From Mesodorylaimus sp. YZB2_4 (Eukaryota > Nematoda > Enoplea > Dorylaimida > Dorylaimidae), in assembly GCA_030248295.1 (NCBI GenBank), contig JASANH010001043.1, positions 1 through 64,000 of the forward strand: a DNA stretch of 64,000 nt. Direction: 5' to 3'. Under the pieces are notes generated by a model. The model ran no database searches. It was given only the letters and a program-made list of their open reading frames with translations, and was not told where the DNA came from. The position numbers were made by a program, and so were the translations under genes. Positions 23,971-35,528 of this stretch are shown here, one piece after another (position 1 is the stretch's first letter; each line of letters starts with the position of its first letter).

Positions 23971-24950
23971 TCACAATCGTGCCAGCATGGCTTTAAGAAC
24001 TGCTCTGCGCTCTTGCATTAACGCGGCGGCTTCTTTCTCGCCTTTTGAGGTGGGGCTGGGCGCGAGAGGAGTGCCAAAAATCTGATCGATTTCCCTTGTC
24101 ACTTCTTGCACAAATGTAGCTTCGCAGGGGGACTTACTAATCGTGTCGACGTAGCTTTGACGAATAGCTGTTTTTGCTAACGGAATATATTCGTCCCAAT
24201 TTTCGTCGCCTTGGCGTATATGCAACGCTATGCAATTTGCAATTTTCTGGTTCAGTCGCTCGACTTGTCCATTGCCTTGTGGATGCCATGAAGTGGTGAA
24301 CTTCTTCGTGATGCGTAATTCTTTGCAGACGTGTTGTAGCATCGCGCTGTGATATTCAGGACCATTATCGGATAGTAGCGTATGGGCTAGTGGATGGTGC
24401 ATGTAGACGTTGTCCAAAAATACTTCGGCCTCTGTTCGGGCACGGATATCAGGTACCGGAATCAGGTAGCAGTACTTCTTCAGCAGATCGATGGAATTCA
24501 CCAAATAACGATTGCCTTTGCGTGTGACTTTGAGAGGACCCATGGAATCGACTGCCTATACCGTAAATTGCTCTTCTGGAACAGGCATTTCAGTCAAGGG
24601 AGGTGTTCGATTGACTCGATCTGGTTTCCTCAGCTTGCATGGAAGACACGCTGCGCACCATCTTCGAATATCGGTTTCCATCGTATCCCATTGATACAGA
24701 GGGCGTAAGATTTGTATCATCCGGTTGGAGCCTGGGTGATCAGATACCCGATCTGGCGAATTGTGATGAGCAATAAATATCAATTTGCGATATGTCGTTG
24801 GTACAACTATGCATCGGGATTTTCCAACTGGTTTGCGTTCACGTCGACAGTACAGAAGAACACCTTCGCTTGCCAGTTCGTACTTGTACAGGATCCGCCT
24901 GAGAGCTGTTCGAGCATCGACATTTTCTTGGAAAATGCCGGATAATGCTT
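23971..24950 (-). pseudogene. Ty3/Gypsy integrase, downstream part of a dUTPase-containing pol
   Basis: The zinc-binding region (HHNSPDRVSDHPGSNRM, then CAACLPCK at about 24650) is followed by the catalytic core: AVDSMGPL, LLSDNGPEYHSAML and NGQVERLNQKI supply the D, D, E residues. There is one TAG stop at about 24556 between zinc finger and core, and a TAA at 24949 just upstream of the zinc finger; otherwise one frame connects to the dUTPase region. The copy ends at 23971 and the rest of the element is absent. Confidence 0.85.
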
Positions 24951-25685
24951 AAATAACATCCCATAGTGCAGATTGTTCACGCTGGGCTGTACGCAACTGA
25001 GCACGGGTTGGCAATAGGTCTTGCATCGCGGGGTAGTCGACTGGACGTGGGGCGTATTGACCATAATCATCGCTTTCTAGGCTGGAAGCGGAAATAGTTG
25101 CGACTGAAGTCAGTTCGTGTGATAGAATAGTTCTCGATGCATCTGGTTCCGATGATAGCACGATCGCTTTGAATTGCTGTTTGAACTCGTCCCACGGATC
25201 GGTAGGCAATGTGGATGCAGCATGCAAAACCACAGGCGAGATGGACTGCTCTGATTCTGGATTGATGGCCACGTTCGCTTGTATGCTGGCACCACTTTCG
25301 AGGGGCACCTCGACTACCTCGCCACTTTCGATGCCGGGGGCGGGGTTGATGTAAAGCGTGGTGCGCTGCACTCGATTGATCTCGGCCGTATCGGACTCGT
25401 CATAGTCTTGCATCGCAGCGCTCAACCGGGGCACTGCAACTGCTTCTGGCGTGAAATTTCGTTCAAAAATAAGCTGCGCGATTCGATCTTCGCGTCGGAC
25501 TAGAAAGGGCGATGGACCGTGATTAAAGAGTAAAACAGCAATGTTACCGCGATAGTCCGGATCAATGACACCAGCACCGACTGCGATCATTCATTGTGGC
25601 TGCCAGATTCGATCTGGGCGCAATTCTCGCATAGCAGCCGGGCGAGATTTAGATTTGAATTGCCGTTTTGCACAATGCTGCTCTG
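24951..25685 (-). pseudogene. dUTPase domain and linker in a Gypsy pol
   Basis: dUTPases hydrolyse dUTP so that uracil is not built into new DNA. Here YARIAPRSNLAA (about 25630) is dUTPase motif 2. After a one-base frame change comes [20 protein letters not shown] (motif 3) and [12 protein letters not shown] (motif 4). The glycine-rich motif 5 was not seen. About 150 residues of acidic linker follow ([14 protein letters not shown] and so on) before the integrase zinc finger. The pol order dUTPase-integrase resembles non-primate lentiviruses. The domain is truncated upstream at about 25685, where recognisable sequence ends. Confidence 0.85.
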
Positions 25686-25689
25686 TTTG

Positions 25690-26329
25690 GTGGAATTAAA
25701 TAAGCGTATGCGCTGGTCAGATTATAGCTAGCTGCATCGGCCGTGTTTCGCCTCGGTGCCTAGGAGGTCTAACTCTCGTGCTGTGCGCGCACAGTAGCAG
25801 GTAGTGTTCATAGCAGGAAGTGTTCAAGCCGCGGCTAGGCGAATCATTTTGTGTTCTGTATCCCTTTATCCTCGAGCGGTTCATTACTGATATAATAAAC
25901 CATGAGCATGACCATAGAGTTGGAAGGGGGAAAAGATTGTCAAGAATATCTCTCGAGGTTCAGGCATTTAAGAATAAGCCTTATCACTTTACTCGCAGCG
26001 CTCCAGCTTTAGCATAGTCAGGTTGCTCGTATGAAACAGCACAGCTGATTTTCGTAGCCTGTCTGAACATTAGCATGTAACGACGTTCCTTCTCTAAGTA
26101 TGGGCTCCCCAGCTCTTATACGTCCTAGACTGGGTATGGGGACTCGACCTAGGTGAGGCCTAATAAGACTTGCTGAAAAAGAATGGTGCCAACATCGTGC
26201 AGACTCTTTTTAATTCTCATCTCAAGATATGACCCGACTGCTCTCGTCGGCTGCGCGATTCACTCTAACGTTACCCAGAGCGAGGCAACCGCCTTCCACT
26301 CTTCAACTCCATCAACACTCGCTCACTAG
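25690..26329. other. No gene recognised
   Basis: Unassigned sequence between the truncated dUTPase-Gypsy fragment and the 5' LTR of the 15.4-kb element. No repeats or coding pattern identified. The last four bases are CTAG, the target-site copy of the element. Confidence 0.4.
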
Positions 26330-26700
26330 TGTAATAGGCGTGGATACACTTGTCTGCACCTATCAGTGAACTGGTCTGCCTCTCCTAGGTCGGGGCCAGG
26401 CACGAGGCCGAGAGTGATATTAAGGCCGAGTGACTGGTTTGGTTTGCAGGAATTGGGTGGTGACCGGTATTGAGTTCCTGATCTGAATTGCACTCTGTGC
26501 GATTCGGGCTCAGGACCATCAGAACCTCCTTCAGGATCGACACGTGCGGCCGCCCTCTGAGTTGTGAGCCTAAACGGCCCTTGTGTGTGATTGACGAATA
26601 AACGATACACGAGGCGTCGTGGGCTACGTGGGTTCGTTCCTGTGGCTAAGGCCGTCCACTGGCTTGTCCTAGTTCGTCCTGGGATAGGCTAAGGATTTCA
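26330..26700 (+). repeat. 5' LTR of the 15.4-kb element
   Basis: 371 bp, TG...CA ends. Nearly identical to the 3' LTR; the main difference is 13 bp present only in the 3' copy near its start, plus scattered substitutions. Confidence 0.93.
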
Positions 26701-26701
26701 C

Positions 26702-26716
26702 TGGCGTCGCGAACAC
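26702..26716 (+). other. Primer binding site candidate
   Basis: TGGCGTCGCGAACAC begins one base after the LTR end and starts with TGG, the complement of a tRNA CCA end. The tRNA was not identified. Confidence 0.55.
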
Positions 26717-27123
26717 CCACGTTTGGGGTAGCTTACCAACACAATTCGAGAGTGGTCAATTGTTTCGATCGAGGTAAGGTGATTGAATACGAAGATTTGA
26801 TCGCTAGCCCGTCGACGTTGGACGCGCACGTGCAATCTGAACTATAGCCTTCGGAAAGACACGGGCTGGTTTTATTCTCGATCGATTGGTATTCCTCGAG
26901 TGCGATTTTGTTTCTATTTAGATTGGCAACGCGCCATCCACGTGGCAGGTTGGTGGTACGACTTGGTAAGTGACGTATTTTTACCAATTAGCGTGTCTGT
27001 TGGGTAGACACGCGTACGACAGTGGAATGCATCCATCGAAACAAGGTAAGGGTGGAATGTATCCGCCTACGCATTTGTATTATACGCGCCGACGCACTAT
27101 CTGCTCGAGGCAATGGACGAGTG

Positions 27124-29902
27124 ATGGATGAGCACCGATTGCAGCCGGCTGGCACCAAGTTGCCGGTACAGAAGACGGCGACACAACAAGGAACGAGTGA
27201 TAATCGAACTACCGGGGTGGACCATCTGAAGCGTCTGGGTTTAGACAAAACGAGCGACGCGGTGCCATCAATCATTTGGGGGGGGGGGGCGCTTCTGGTG
27301 AGCACCCACCTACCATTTCGGCAGTGGCTGGTTCGGTTGTGGCCACAGTGGTCTCAGCTATTTCGGCAGCGGCAACAACAGTAGCCGTAAGTACTGCGTC
27401 ATGGGTTCGGGGTCATATAAGTGGAGCTCTCTCTGGTCAGCTTGGGGATGGAGTAGCACTTCGCCGGGCTCAGTCCTTGCCCGGGGTTGTCGAGCAGAAG
27501 GCATTAGCCCGCCTGAACACAGTACCAACGATGATTTTCGAACAGTCGGGTAGCAAAACGACTACTGTAGACGACATCACAGAACCAAGTGGCGCAACTT
27601 CAGCGACAGCCACAGGAAAGAATTCGGAAAAGCAGGGTGACAATTTCCCTAGGTCTGAGCTACTGACGTGCGAAGATATCTTGCAGTGTCGTAGCATCAA
27701 CATCATTCAACGCTGGATCGAGCGCCTGGGCTGGTCTGAAGTATGGCCACGAACTAGCTGGACGAAATGGAACAAAAGCGATTTGCTCGACATTTTGCGG
27801 CGCGAGTTGTATTATTATGCGATCGCGTATTATTGGGTGACCAATGGTGGCCCACCAACGAACCCGTTCAAGAAGAGCGACTCGGTTATCCCTACAGTAG
27901 AGTGGCTAAAGGATGCTGCTCAGGAATATTTCGGCAAGAAAGGTAACTTCATTATTAACCAATGTTACTTCTATTTACCATTGCAGCTGTCGTATGTCGT
28001 GGGTCCGTTTATCTGGGACCCCATTCAGCAATGGTGGACCGACTATGCATATCGTTTAACTTTCGTCACACCTGCTGGGACTAGTGATACCACTGGCCCA
28101 GGCGGTAATCGTCGCAGCATGGCGAACTTGCAAGTATCGCCTGCCATGGATCAAATTTCCAGTTCAACGAGGCTGGGTGCAAACGGCACACTGGCCCCGC
28201 AGAATTTGCAGCTGGCTGGTCATAACATACTGGGCGGACTGCGGGATGAACTATCAAATATGGTACGAGACGTAGCTGATGTCCGAAAGGAACTAGCAGC
28301 AAATCAAGACGAAAAGGTGGATGGTTCTGTCTGAGATGGCAGTGATCTCTCGGGCGATCAGGATACACCACCATCACCATTCACTCGCACGCGCAGAGAC
28401 CTGGAAGAGGCGGAAGTCAATGCATCAATACGGAATATGGGACAAAGATTTAGGAAGCTGATGGAACTGCAGAAGTCGAAGGAGCAAGAGAAACGACCAG
28501 TGCCTATCTATCCTAGTCTCACAGACTGGGATAATTGGTTCCTTGATTTCTTCACGCATGAGGAACGGGGGGGGGCAGTGCTTCGGAAACGACCTGACGA
28601 TCTGGAAGGATATCAAGAAGACATGATCAGGCACTACCACCGCACGCGAGAAGCAATAAAACAGCATCGATTGCGATTGGTTTCTGAAAGTAAGGTCCAG
28701 GTTAATCCACAAACTGGCTTTCCAGAGTACCCTGTCACCACGTTCCCATTTCCAATTCCACCTATTCTACAGGATGCGAAAACGCTGGGCAGATCGAGCC
28801 AACAGGCTACCACAGTAGCAACGACTATGAATAGGGCTCCGATTCCAATCGGTCAGACATATTCAAACGCATCATCACAGCAGCAGCCGACATTATTATA
28901 CGACGCGAGTGGAAATCCGTATTGGGTTAACATGGCATCGACTATAGCTGGTAGCCGACTGGCGGCATCTGCGAGTCCAACGGGATACTCGATGGCCATG
29001 CACCCAGGAATTCCACCAATTATTCCCCAAGTTCAACGCGCGAACAGTGGTCACCAGCATAGAAGTGGTCAACCGGGTGACCCTCCAGGCGATGACGATG
29101 CATCCGGTGGATCGGACAATAGCGACGATAGAAGACGACGAAGGCAGAGGGGTGGACGCCTTCCGCCCTGAGGGTCTCGTCAGCAAGAACGACAGCCGAC
29201 TTTGCCGTTACCTTCAATGCAGCGCCTCGATCCTTTTAGGGGCAGCATGGACGGCGAATTTTGAGTCTGGCTGCGACAATTCGAAAGTGCACTCGCTGCA
29301 GCAGATGCAGCCACGAAATTGACATATTTTGGTAGTTGCATGAAAGAGGCAGCAGCTACTACATGGGCTTTGCTTTCTAGCAACTAGAAATCGACGTACA
29401 AACTGGCGAAGAAAGCGATGGCTGACGTCTACGATCGACAATTATTTGCGAAGCAGCGTAGAATGCAATTTCAGCGCTGCGTGCAGAATGCGAACGAGCC
29501 AGTAATCAAGTATCTAGAACGACTGCGTGACTTTGGCACACAGTTGTATCCGGATTCAGATACCGAGCGTCTGAAAGAAGAACTTATGTTTCAGTTCACG
29601 ATGGGTTTGGTGCAACCCTTGAAGAAGCGAATGCTGCAACAGATAGTGGTGGAACAGCCTCCGCCGAATCTGGAAAGACGAAGGCATCGGGCTTGCGAGC
29701 TGGAGACTTTTATGAAATTAGATGCAGTCGATAAAGCGGCGCCGTCAAAAGCGATGATGGCCAGTGCCAACACTGGCAATGCATCGAGTACTGACGAAGA
29801 ATTTTTTGATGCGGATGATGGGTCGGATACGACGAATGATGGCGGTGGTGGCGATGCGCCTTCTGATAAATTTTCAAAGTCAAGATTCAACAACATGGGT
29901 TG
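27124..29902 (+). pseudogene. gag: Gag of the 15.4-kb element
   Basis: Starts at MDEHRLQPAGTKL (27124). The frame must change at a run of 12 Gs (27278-27289) to enter the long frame used to 29902. An N-terminal region of about 350 residues has no family I recognise (aromatic-rich RELYYYAIAYYWVTNGG). A proline/glutamine-rich linker follows, then a retrotransposon gag-type capsid region (AAATTWALL, CVQNANEPVIKYLERLRDFG, LMFQFTMGLVQPLKKRML). Stops within the frame are TGA at 28332 and 29169, another TGA near 29262 and TAG near 29385. The capsid end is acidic (DEEFFDADDGSDTTNDGGGG). Confidence 0.75.
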
Positions 29903-30471
29903 ATTCAACCGACAACGGGGTGACCCGTTTGGTAAGTACGGTTATGCTCGTTACAATCATACCACATTTACAACCTGAATTCGATGGGAATGGCGAAATG
30001 CGTTCCCGTGGCCAATGGCGCGGACGATACAGTATGAAATATCATTCGAGTGATGAAGACCGAAGATCGAAATATCAACAGCGGCAGAAGCCCCGCCAAG
30101 ATCAGCGGCAATACGATCGCACTGAACGACGCGACCGATCGTCATCATTCAGCGACTCCCGACAGAATTCGCCATGGCGTCAACGTGGCGGACGCACTGA
30201 CAGTCAACGATCTTCGAATACTGGAGACAACACGGGTAAAGCGACATGCTTCAACTGTAAAGGAACAGGTCACTATGCACGAGACTGTTCATCTCCATGT
30301 GGTCAGTGTGGCGATAGGTCGCATTCCTTGATGCAGTGCAGTGCAAGGATAAGAGATGTGAGTCTTTATCGTTGGACGAAGACGCTGTCATCAGAGGAAC
30401 AGCAGGAAGAAACTACTGGACAAACGTCTGGTACATTTCCAAAAAACGCGAAGAAGGCGGTGCACCATTAG
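29890..30471 (+). pseudogene. Nucleocapsid: basic region and CCHC zinc knuckles
   Basis: In the next frame after the capsid, an arginine/glutamine/serine-rich stretch is followed by CFNCKGTGHYARDC, a perfect CCHC knuckle, and CGQCGDRSHSLMQC, a second one. This is the RNA-binding end of gag. A frame change near 29890 connects it to the capsid part. Confidence 0.85.
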
Positions 30472-30473
30472 AT

Positions 30474-30905
30474 GTGCCGCCTATGAATTATTTATTCCTG
30501 TCACCCGAGAACGTGCCCACAGTCAGACTTCCGTTCGCAGAAGCCGGGTATGGTCCTCACGACGTGTGCATGGCGAGCGACGGACGTTCAGTCAGGGTAA
30601 ACAGGTTGCCCTTGCCATTAATCGATATTTCGTTCAGTCGGTTCAAGACTCGTGCATATGTCGATAGCTGTGCAAGTATTACCCTGATTTCAGAAGAAGC
30701 GTTGGAAGCGATGAAGAAGAAAGAGTACCATCGGTCCAAGCTGGAGCCACCAGATATCGACCATTGTGTCGATGGGGATGTTAATGCCGATTTTAGGCAT
30801 TGCTCGTTTGGATGTGACTGTTGGGGATAAAACTGCAACTAATATTCCATTTTACGTTTTAGAGTATGGAAAGTATTCTGTGCTCTAGGGTGAAGACTTC
30901 AATAT
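30474..30905 (+). pseudogene. Aspartic protease of the 15.4-kb element
   Basis: AYVDSCASITLISEEAL (about 30655) is a retropepsin active-site region with cysteine in place of the glycine of DSG. After a frame change near 30780, PILGIARLDVTVGDKTATN and YVLEYGKYSVL represent the second half of the fold. The altered active site and frameshift suggest decay. The interval to 31110 is disrupted by stops. Confidence 0.75.
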
Positions 30906-31109
30906 GGGACTACATCGATGGCAATATGATACGAAACGAGAGCGAGTTGGTACACGGCTGGTGCATTGACGGGCGTCGATGTGCCAGTACATCGTACACC
31001 GCTTAATTATTTCAAAGCTTCCGCTAGAATAGCTAACACTATTCGGGTAGGAAAGCGACGACATGAGATCGTCACAGCCACAGCGCCTCGATTATAATGG
31101 GGCCGCGAC

Positions 31110-33010
31110 GTGCTCTTCGATCCAATTCCTTCTGAGCCTCATTTGATGATGCCAAGGACGATCATACGACCTGATAAAAGGACTGGACATTTTCTGGTCC
31201 CTTTAGTGAATCTGGCACGAACGGCTCAGCTCCTGCCGCGAAGCATGAATATGGGTTTTCTCTCTGAGCCGGAACCGTTTCGAGTGACGTTTCGTTACAA
31301 TCGTAGAACGGATCCAGGGAGAGCCGGACTTCAATGGGAAATGCCGAATCCGTTTCTGTTTGATAAGAAGGCTCCCCCATTCTTGCAGATGGAGCCAGTA
31401 ATTTCCGATCAACCAGTCGATCTGGTGCCATGCACATTCACAGCGATTAGGCCCGAAGTCGAATTTGTGGAACACGAACGCTTGTGGTTGCACACTATGT
31501 CTCGGAGTGATGGGTCTCCGAAACCCAAGTGGCCACATCGGGTTCCAATTGATCGCAAAGATCAGAAACGCCAGAAGAAATTACTGGGAAAGCTCAAGCT
31601 CGGTAACGGAAACCTTTCGGAGCAAGACACGCAATGGATATGTCAAGTAGTCGCAGAGAATTCGGACGTCTTTGCTCTACAGAAAGAAGAAATCGATGGT
31701 ACCCAATTGGCACAACATCGTATTGAAACAGGAGATGCGAAACCAGTCATGGCTCGCCCACGTAGGCTCGCAGAGAGTCAGAAACCCATTATTCAAGAAG
31801 AAGTGGGGAAATTGTTACGCTTGGGTTGGATTCGACCATCACATTCTCCATGGGCCTCACCTATCGTATTGGTTCGCAAGAAGACTGGCGATTGGAGGAT
31901 GTGTGTCGATTTCCGTGCCATTAACAAGGTAACAAAGAAGGACGCCCATACGCTGCCCAACATCCATTAAATGTTGGGTGCACTACGCGGTTCGAAATAT
32001 TTCTCAGTATTCGACATGACCTCGGGTTATAGTCAAATACCATTGGATCCAGAAACAGCTGAAAAGACAGCATTCGTCTGTCCTTTTGGTTTTTGGGAGA
32101 ACGTCAACATGCCTTTTGGACTCTGCAATGCACCAGCAGAGTTCCAAAGGTGCATTGGAAATGGCATTGTTTGGATTGCTATGGATTTACACCCTATGCT
32201 ATCTGGACGATATCATTGTATTCGGTAAGAACTTGGATGAACATATCGAGCATCTGAGTACAGTCTTTGGTCGACTGCGCGAAGCTCATCTCATGCTCGA
32301 ACCATCGAAGTGTGCTATTGCGATGGACCAGGTCGAGTACCTGGGACATTGCATTAGTGCCGAAGGTGTTTCTATCACAGATGACAAACGCGATAAGATT
32401 CGAAATTTTCCAATCCCGACCAACACGGATCAGCTCCATAAGTTCATGGGGTTGGCCAGCTATTATCGCTCATTCGTCGAGGGATTTGCTCGTAGGACGA
32501 AAGCTTTGCGAGATCTCTTGAAGCGAGCTACGAAGTGGTCGTGGATGGAAACGCATCAAAAGGAATTCGAAGATTTACGAGAAGCACTGGTGACTTACCA
32601 AGTGATGCGGTACGTTGACTTCTCTCTGCCATTTAGGCTCAGCACAGATGCGAGCAATTCGCCATCGGAGCAGCACTGGAGCAGTATGATCCGAAGAAGC
32701 CAAAACATGCTTGGGCAATCGGGTTCATATCGTGTACCCTGTCACCCGCTGAACAGAATTATACGACGATTGATCGGGAGTGCTTGGCTATTTATTGGGC
32801 GATAAAGCAGTATCGACACTGACCTGTATGGACGTCCATTCGAGGTGTACACCGATCACAAGCCTCTCCTGTATTGGTACAAGGAGAAGGACTTGGAGGG
32901 ACGTCGCGGTAAGTGGCTGATGCAGTTGCAGGATTATACTTTTAGTATAACACACGCGAAAGGATGCGACAACGGTGCCGCAGACTGTCTGTCTCGACTG
33001 CCAGCGGCTG
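31110..33010 (+). pseudogene. Reverse transcriptase and RNase H of the 15.4-kb element
   Basis: The RT has QEEVGKLLRLGWIRPSHSPWA, WRMCVDFRAINKVTKKDAH, then a TAA stop at 31968, then FSVFDMTSGYSQIPLDP, MPFGLCNAPAEFQR and, after a frame change near 32150, CYLDDIIVFGKNL as the active site. The connection domain has HCISAEGVSITDDK and FMGLASYYRSFVEGFARR. RNase H has STDASN, then shifts frame near 32655 and 32820, and ends with YTDHKPLLYWYKEKDL and GAADCLSRLP. This is a standard Ty3/Gypsy order. Confidence 0.9.
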
Positions 33011-33640
33011 ATGCAACATTATTTGCAGCCTTGTCGCCAAGTCATCACTGCAAGCTTTGTGGCCCTTCTGCATTGATCGCGCTTCTACCGCAAGCATTTG
33101 CAAATGGGCACGATTCGGGTATTTCAGAGGACAGCGATGCATCCGACGAGGACAAAGATTCTGTTCCTGTCCAGATGGCCAGCATACCACAAATTTGTGT
33201 AATGGAGGCGACTGATTCGGAAAGCGAAGGTGAAGCTCCAAGTGCGTGCCTCAAACGGGAAGTCGACAATGTACCATTGGCACTGATACGAGAAGTTCTC
33301 CCAGTGCCTCTACCAATGAACTGGCTAGACAACTTTGTTGCTCTGGCCTCAGCGAAGCCCTTAGATTCGATATCCGAGGGCAACAGTGAATGTGAGTACG
33401 ACAGTATGTTCGATGACTGTATCTCCGCTATTGCGGATGCCGAGCAGGTTCCTGGCGCCTCTGTCGGGACAAATCAAGGGGATCTGGATGAGGACGCCAC
33501 CCTGGAATTTGATGTTCAGACGGACGCGAATATGTCTGAGGATTCTGAATCTGAATCGGATTTGGAGTTGCAGGATGAGTTGGATCTGTCGGTACAGGTC
33601 AAGGCAGACAAGCTGGAGATTGAAGTGGCTAAGTTAGCTG
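33011..33640 (+). CDS. Acidic spacer of about 210 residues between RNase H and integrase
   Basis: An uninterrupted stretch rich in Asp, Glu and Ser (SEDSDASDEDKDSV, EATDSESEGEAP, MSEDSESESDLELQDELDL). It also has a CKLCGPS pair near its start. In most Gypsy elements RNase H and integrase are joined by a short linker, so this is an insertion. It stays open while most other domains here are broken. It occupies the same pol position as the dUTPase of the neighbouring Gypsy fragment, but no dUTPase motifs are visible in it. Function unknown. Confidence 0.6.
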
Positions 33641-34810
33641 CAGACACGTTTCCTGATGCGCCTTCCCGGGACGTCTTTAAGAAGATGCAGAGGGACGAAG
33701 ACGAGTTGGGCTGCATCATTGCATTCTTGCAGGGTGATTACAGTCAGTCTCCCAGAATCGCGAATTTAGCAAAAAGCTACTTATTGGACGAGGATGGTAT
33801 TTTAATGCACCGATGGCATCACGAGAGCAAGTTGATCGAAGGCAATTTCGTTCACGATTGGGTAGTGGTTCCGCCCGAGTTGCGACGATTCATTTTCGAT
33901 GCAGCGCTCAGGGATGCGGACCACCCGGGTTTCGATCGACTGTTCTCAGCGCTACGCATCAAGTATTTTTGGTCTACAATGCGAAGGGATCTCCGGGCTT
34001 GGTGTGCCGAGTGCAACACTTGCGCTCGTTTCAAGGCACCTCACCGGTACGAAGGACCACCTCTGGAGATCATCAAACGAACAGCGCCTTTTGATACGAT
34101 TGCCATAGACGTGCAAGGTCCATTTCCAACTTCGAATCATGGGAACAGGTTCGTGGTGGTGATCATGTGCATATTCACCAAGTGGGCTGGAGCGTATGCA
34201 GTGCCTGACCAGAAGGCCGCGCGCATTGCTCGCCTGCTTGTTGATGGCTGGATCACGCGACACGGGTGTCCTCGGGTGTTGCTCAGTGACTGTTGCTCAT
34301 TTCTTGTCGAAGCTCGTTTTACGACTCTGCAAGGAATTAGGGGTGAAGGAAGTTTCGACCACCCCATATCACCCGCAGTGCAATGGTAATGTAGAGAATC
34401 TGAACAAACTTATTGGATTCTCCATGGCGTGCTATGTGCATCCTGATCAGAAAGATTGGGACAATCGCTTGCAGCTGATAATGATGCATTATCGGCATAC
34501 ACCGCATACGACAACAGGGGTATCGCCAAACCTCATGTGGCATGGACACGAACCGCCGACGGCACTGGATACATTGCTTTCGCAGCCTCGTACCGATGAG
34601 GTACAGGGCATGGAGTATGTAGATCTGTTACGGATCCGCATGGCAAGTATCGATGCGGAAGTACGGCAGAACATTGAACTCAATCAATTTCGTCAGAAAC
34701 TACAGTATGACGAGACCGCTCATCCTCTGTCATTGTAAGTTGGGGATTGGGTTCGAAAACCAAACTATCATTTCAAACCTGGCCTTTCAAGGAAACTTAG
34801 TTTTCATTGG
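33641..34810 (+). pseudogene. Integrase zinc finger and catalytic core of the 15.4-kb element
   Basis: The HHCC region is DADHPGFDRLFSALRIKYFW with WCAECNTCARFK (33920-34035). The core has FDTIAIDVQGPF (first D), VLLSDCCSF (second D) and, after a one-base frame change near 34330, YHPQCNGNVENLNKL, which supplies the glutamate. MHYRHTPHTTTGVSPNLMWHG is the typical end of the core. A TAA at 34736 interrupts the frame just before the GPY/F-type segment WLGPYEVVKILGESG. Confidence 0.9.
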
Positions 34811-35528
34811 TTGGGCCCATACGAAGTGGTGAAGATACTGGGTGAGTCTGGTGTCTTGATCCAAAATTTGCAAGATCCAAGGAAGCCGATCGAACGCTGG
34901 CACCTGCAGCATCTGTTAAAGACGACGGAACGCCTGGAACAGACTGCAGTGGTGGATGAGGCATCTGCTGGAGCAGTACGAGCACGAAGAACGAGCGAGG
35001 GCGCTTTCGAGCAGGTGGAGGGTAGTGCTGAAAATGCTAACGACGCACCTTCTCTGTTGCAGGATCAGCCTACCTCGGTGGTGGATCCACAGTCAAATGT
35101 TCCGCCTGCCTCAACTCCCTTCCAGATTGGTCAGTACGTCTGGGCAAAGGTCATGGGCTTCCCTTGGTGGCCTAAGCGCATCACGGGTCTGGGTGCCCAA
35201 GGAGGCTCTGATGAACCTGACGTATCGTTGATCAAGAAATCGCATGAGCTCCCCACATCCCGCATCAACTTAAAAACCAGTCTATCGGGTTTACTCTCTC
35301 AATGATGATTGGAAGTATGCGTACTTGCGGGAATCGGCGATTCAGGATTTCGTTACTCACCAGCAGTTCTTCCAGACGAAGCTACGGATGAAGAACGACA
35401 TGCCGAAGAAGCACAAAAGTAAAGTAGGCAAGCTGAGGGAAGCTATTCACCAGGCCGTTTGCGCGGTTGAGGATATGCGTCTGGCTGGTACTGTACGTTG
35501 CTGGACGCAAGTTTGGATGATGGAATAG
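34811..35528 (+). pseudogene. Integrase C-terminus with PWWP domain
   Basis: After the GPY/F segment (MGPYEVVKILGESGVLIQNL) and about 80 residues of linker, IGQYVWAKVMGFPWWPKRI (35124-35180) is a clear PWWP domain start; PWWP domains bind methylated H3K36 nucleosomes and DNA. After a one-base frame change between about 35235 and 35285, the second half is readable: YRVYSLNDDWKYAYLRESAI, then DFVTHQQFF, then a basic MPKKHKSKVGKLREAIHQAV helix, ending at 35528. This matches the beta-barrel plus helix layout of PWWP domains. It sits where chromoviruses have a chromodomain, so a role in choosing integration sites is a reasonable inference. Confidence 0.88.

Noticed and set aside
27022..27384. Upstream plus-strand frame in the giant element as a separate gene
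   Set aside because: Its useful part begins at 27124 and leads into gag at the G run, so it was treated as the gag N-terminus.
33011..33640. A dUTPase in the RNase H-integrase spacer of the giant element
   Set aside because: None of the dUTPase motifs seen in the neighbouring Gypsy fragment occur here.
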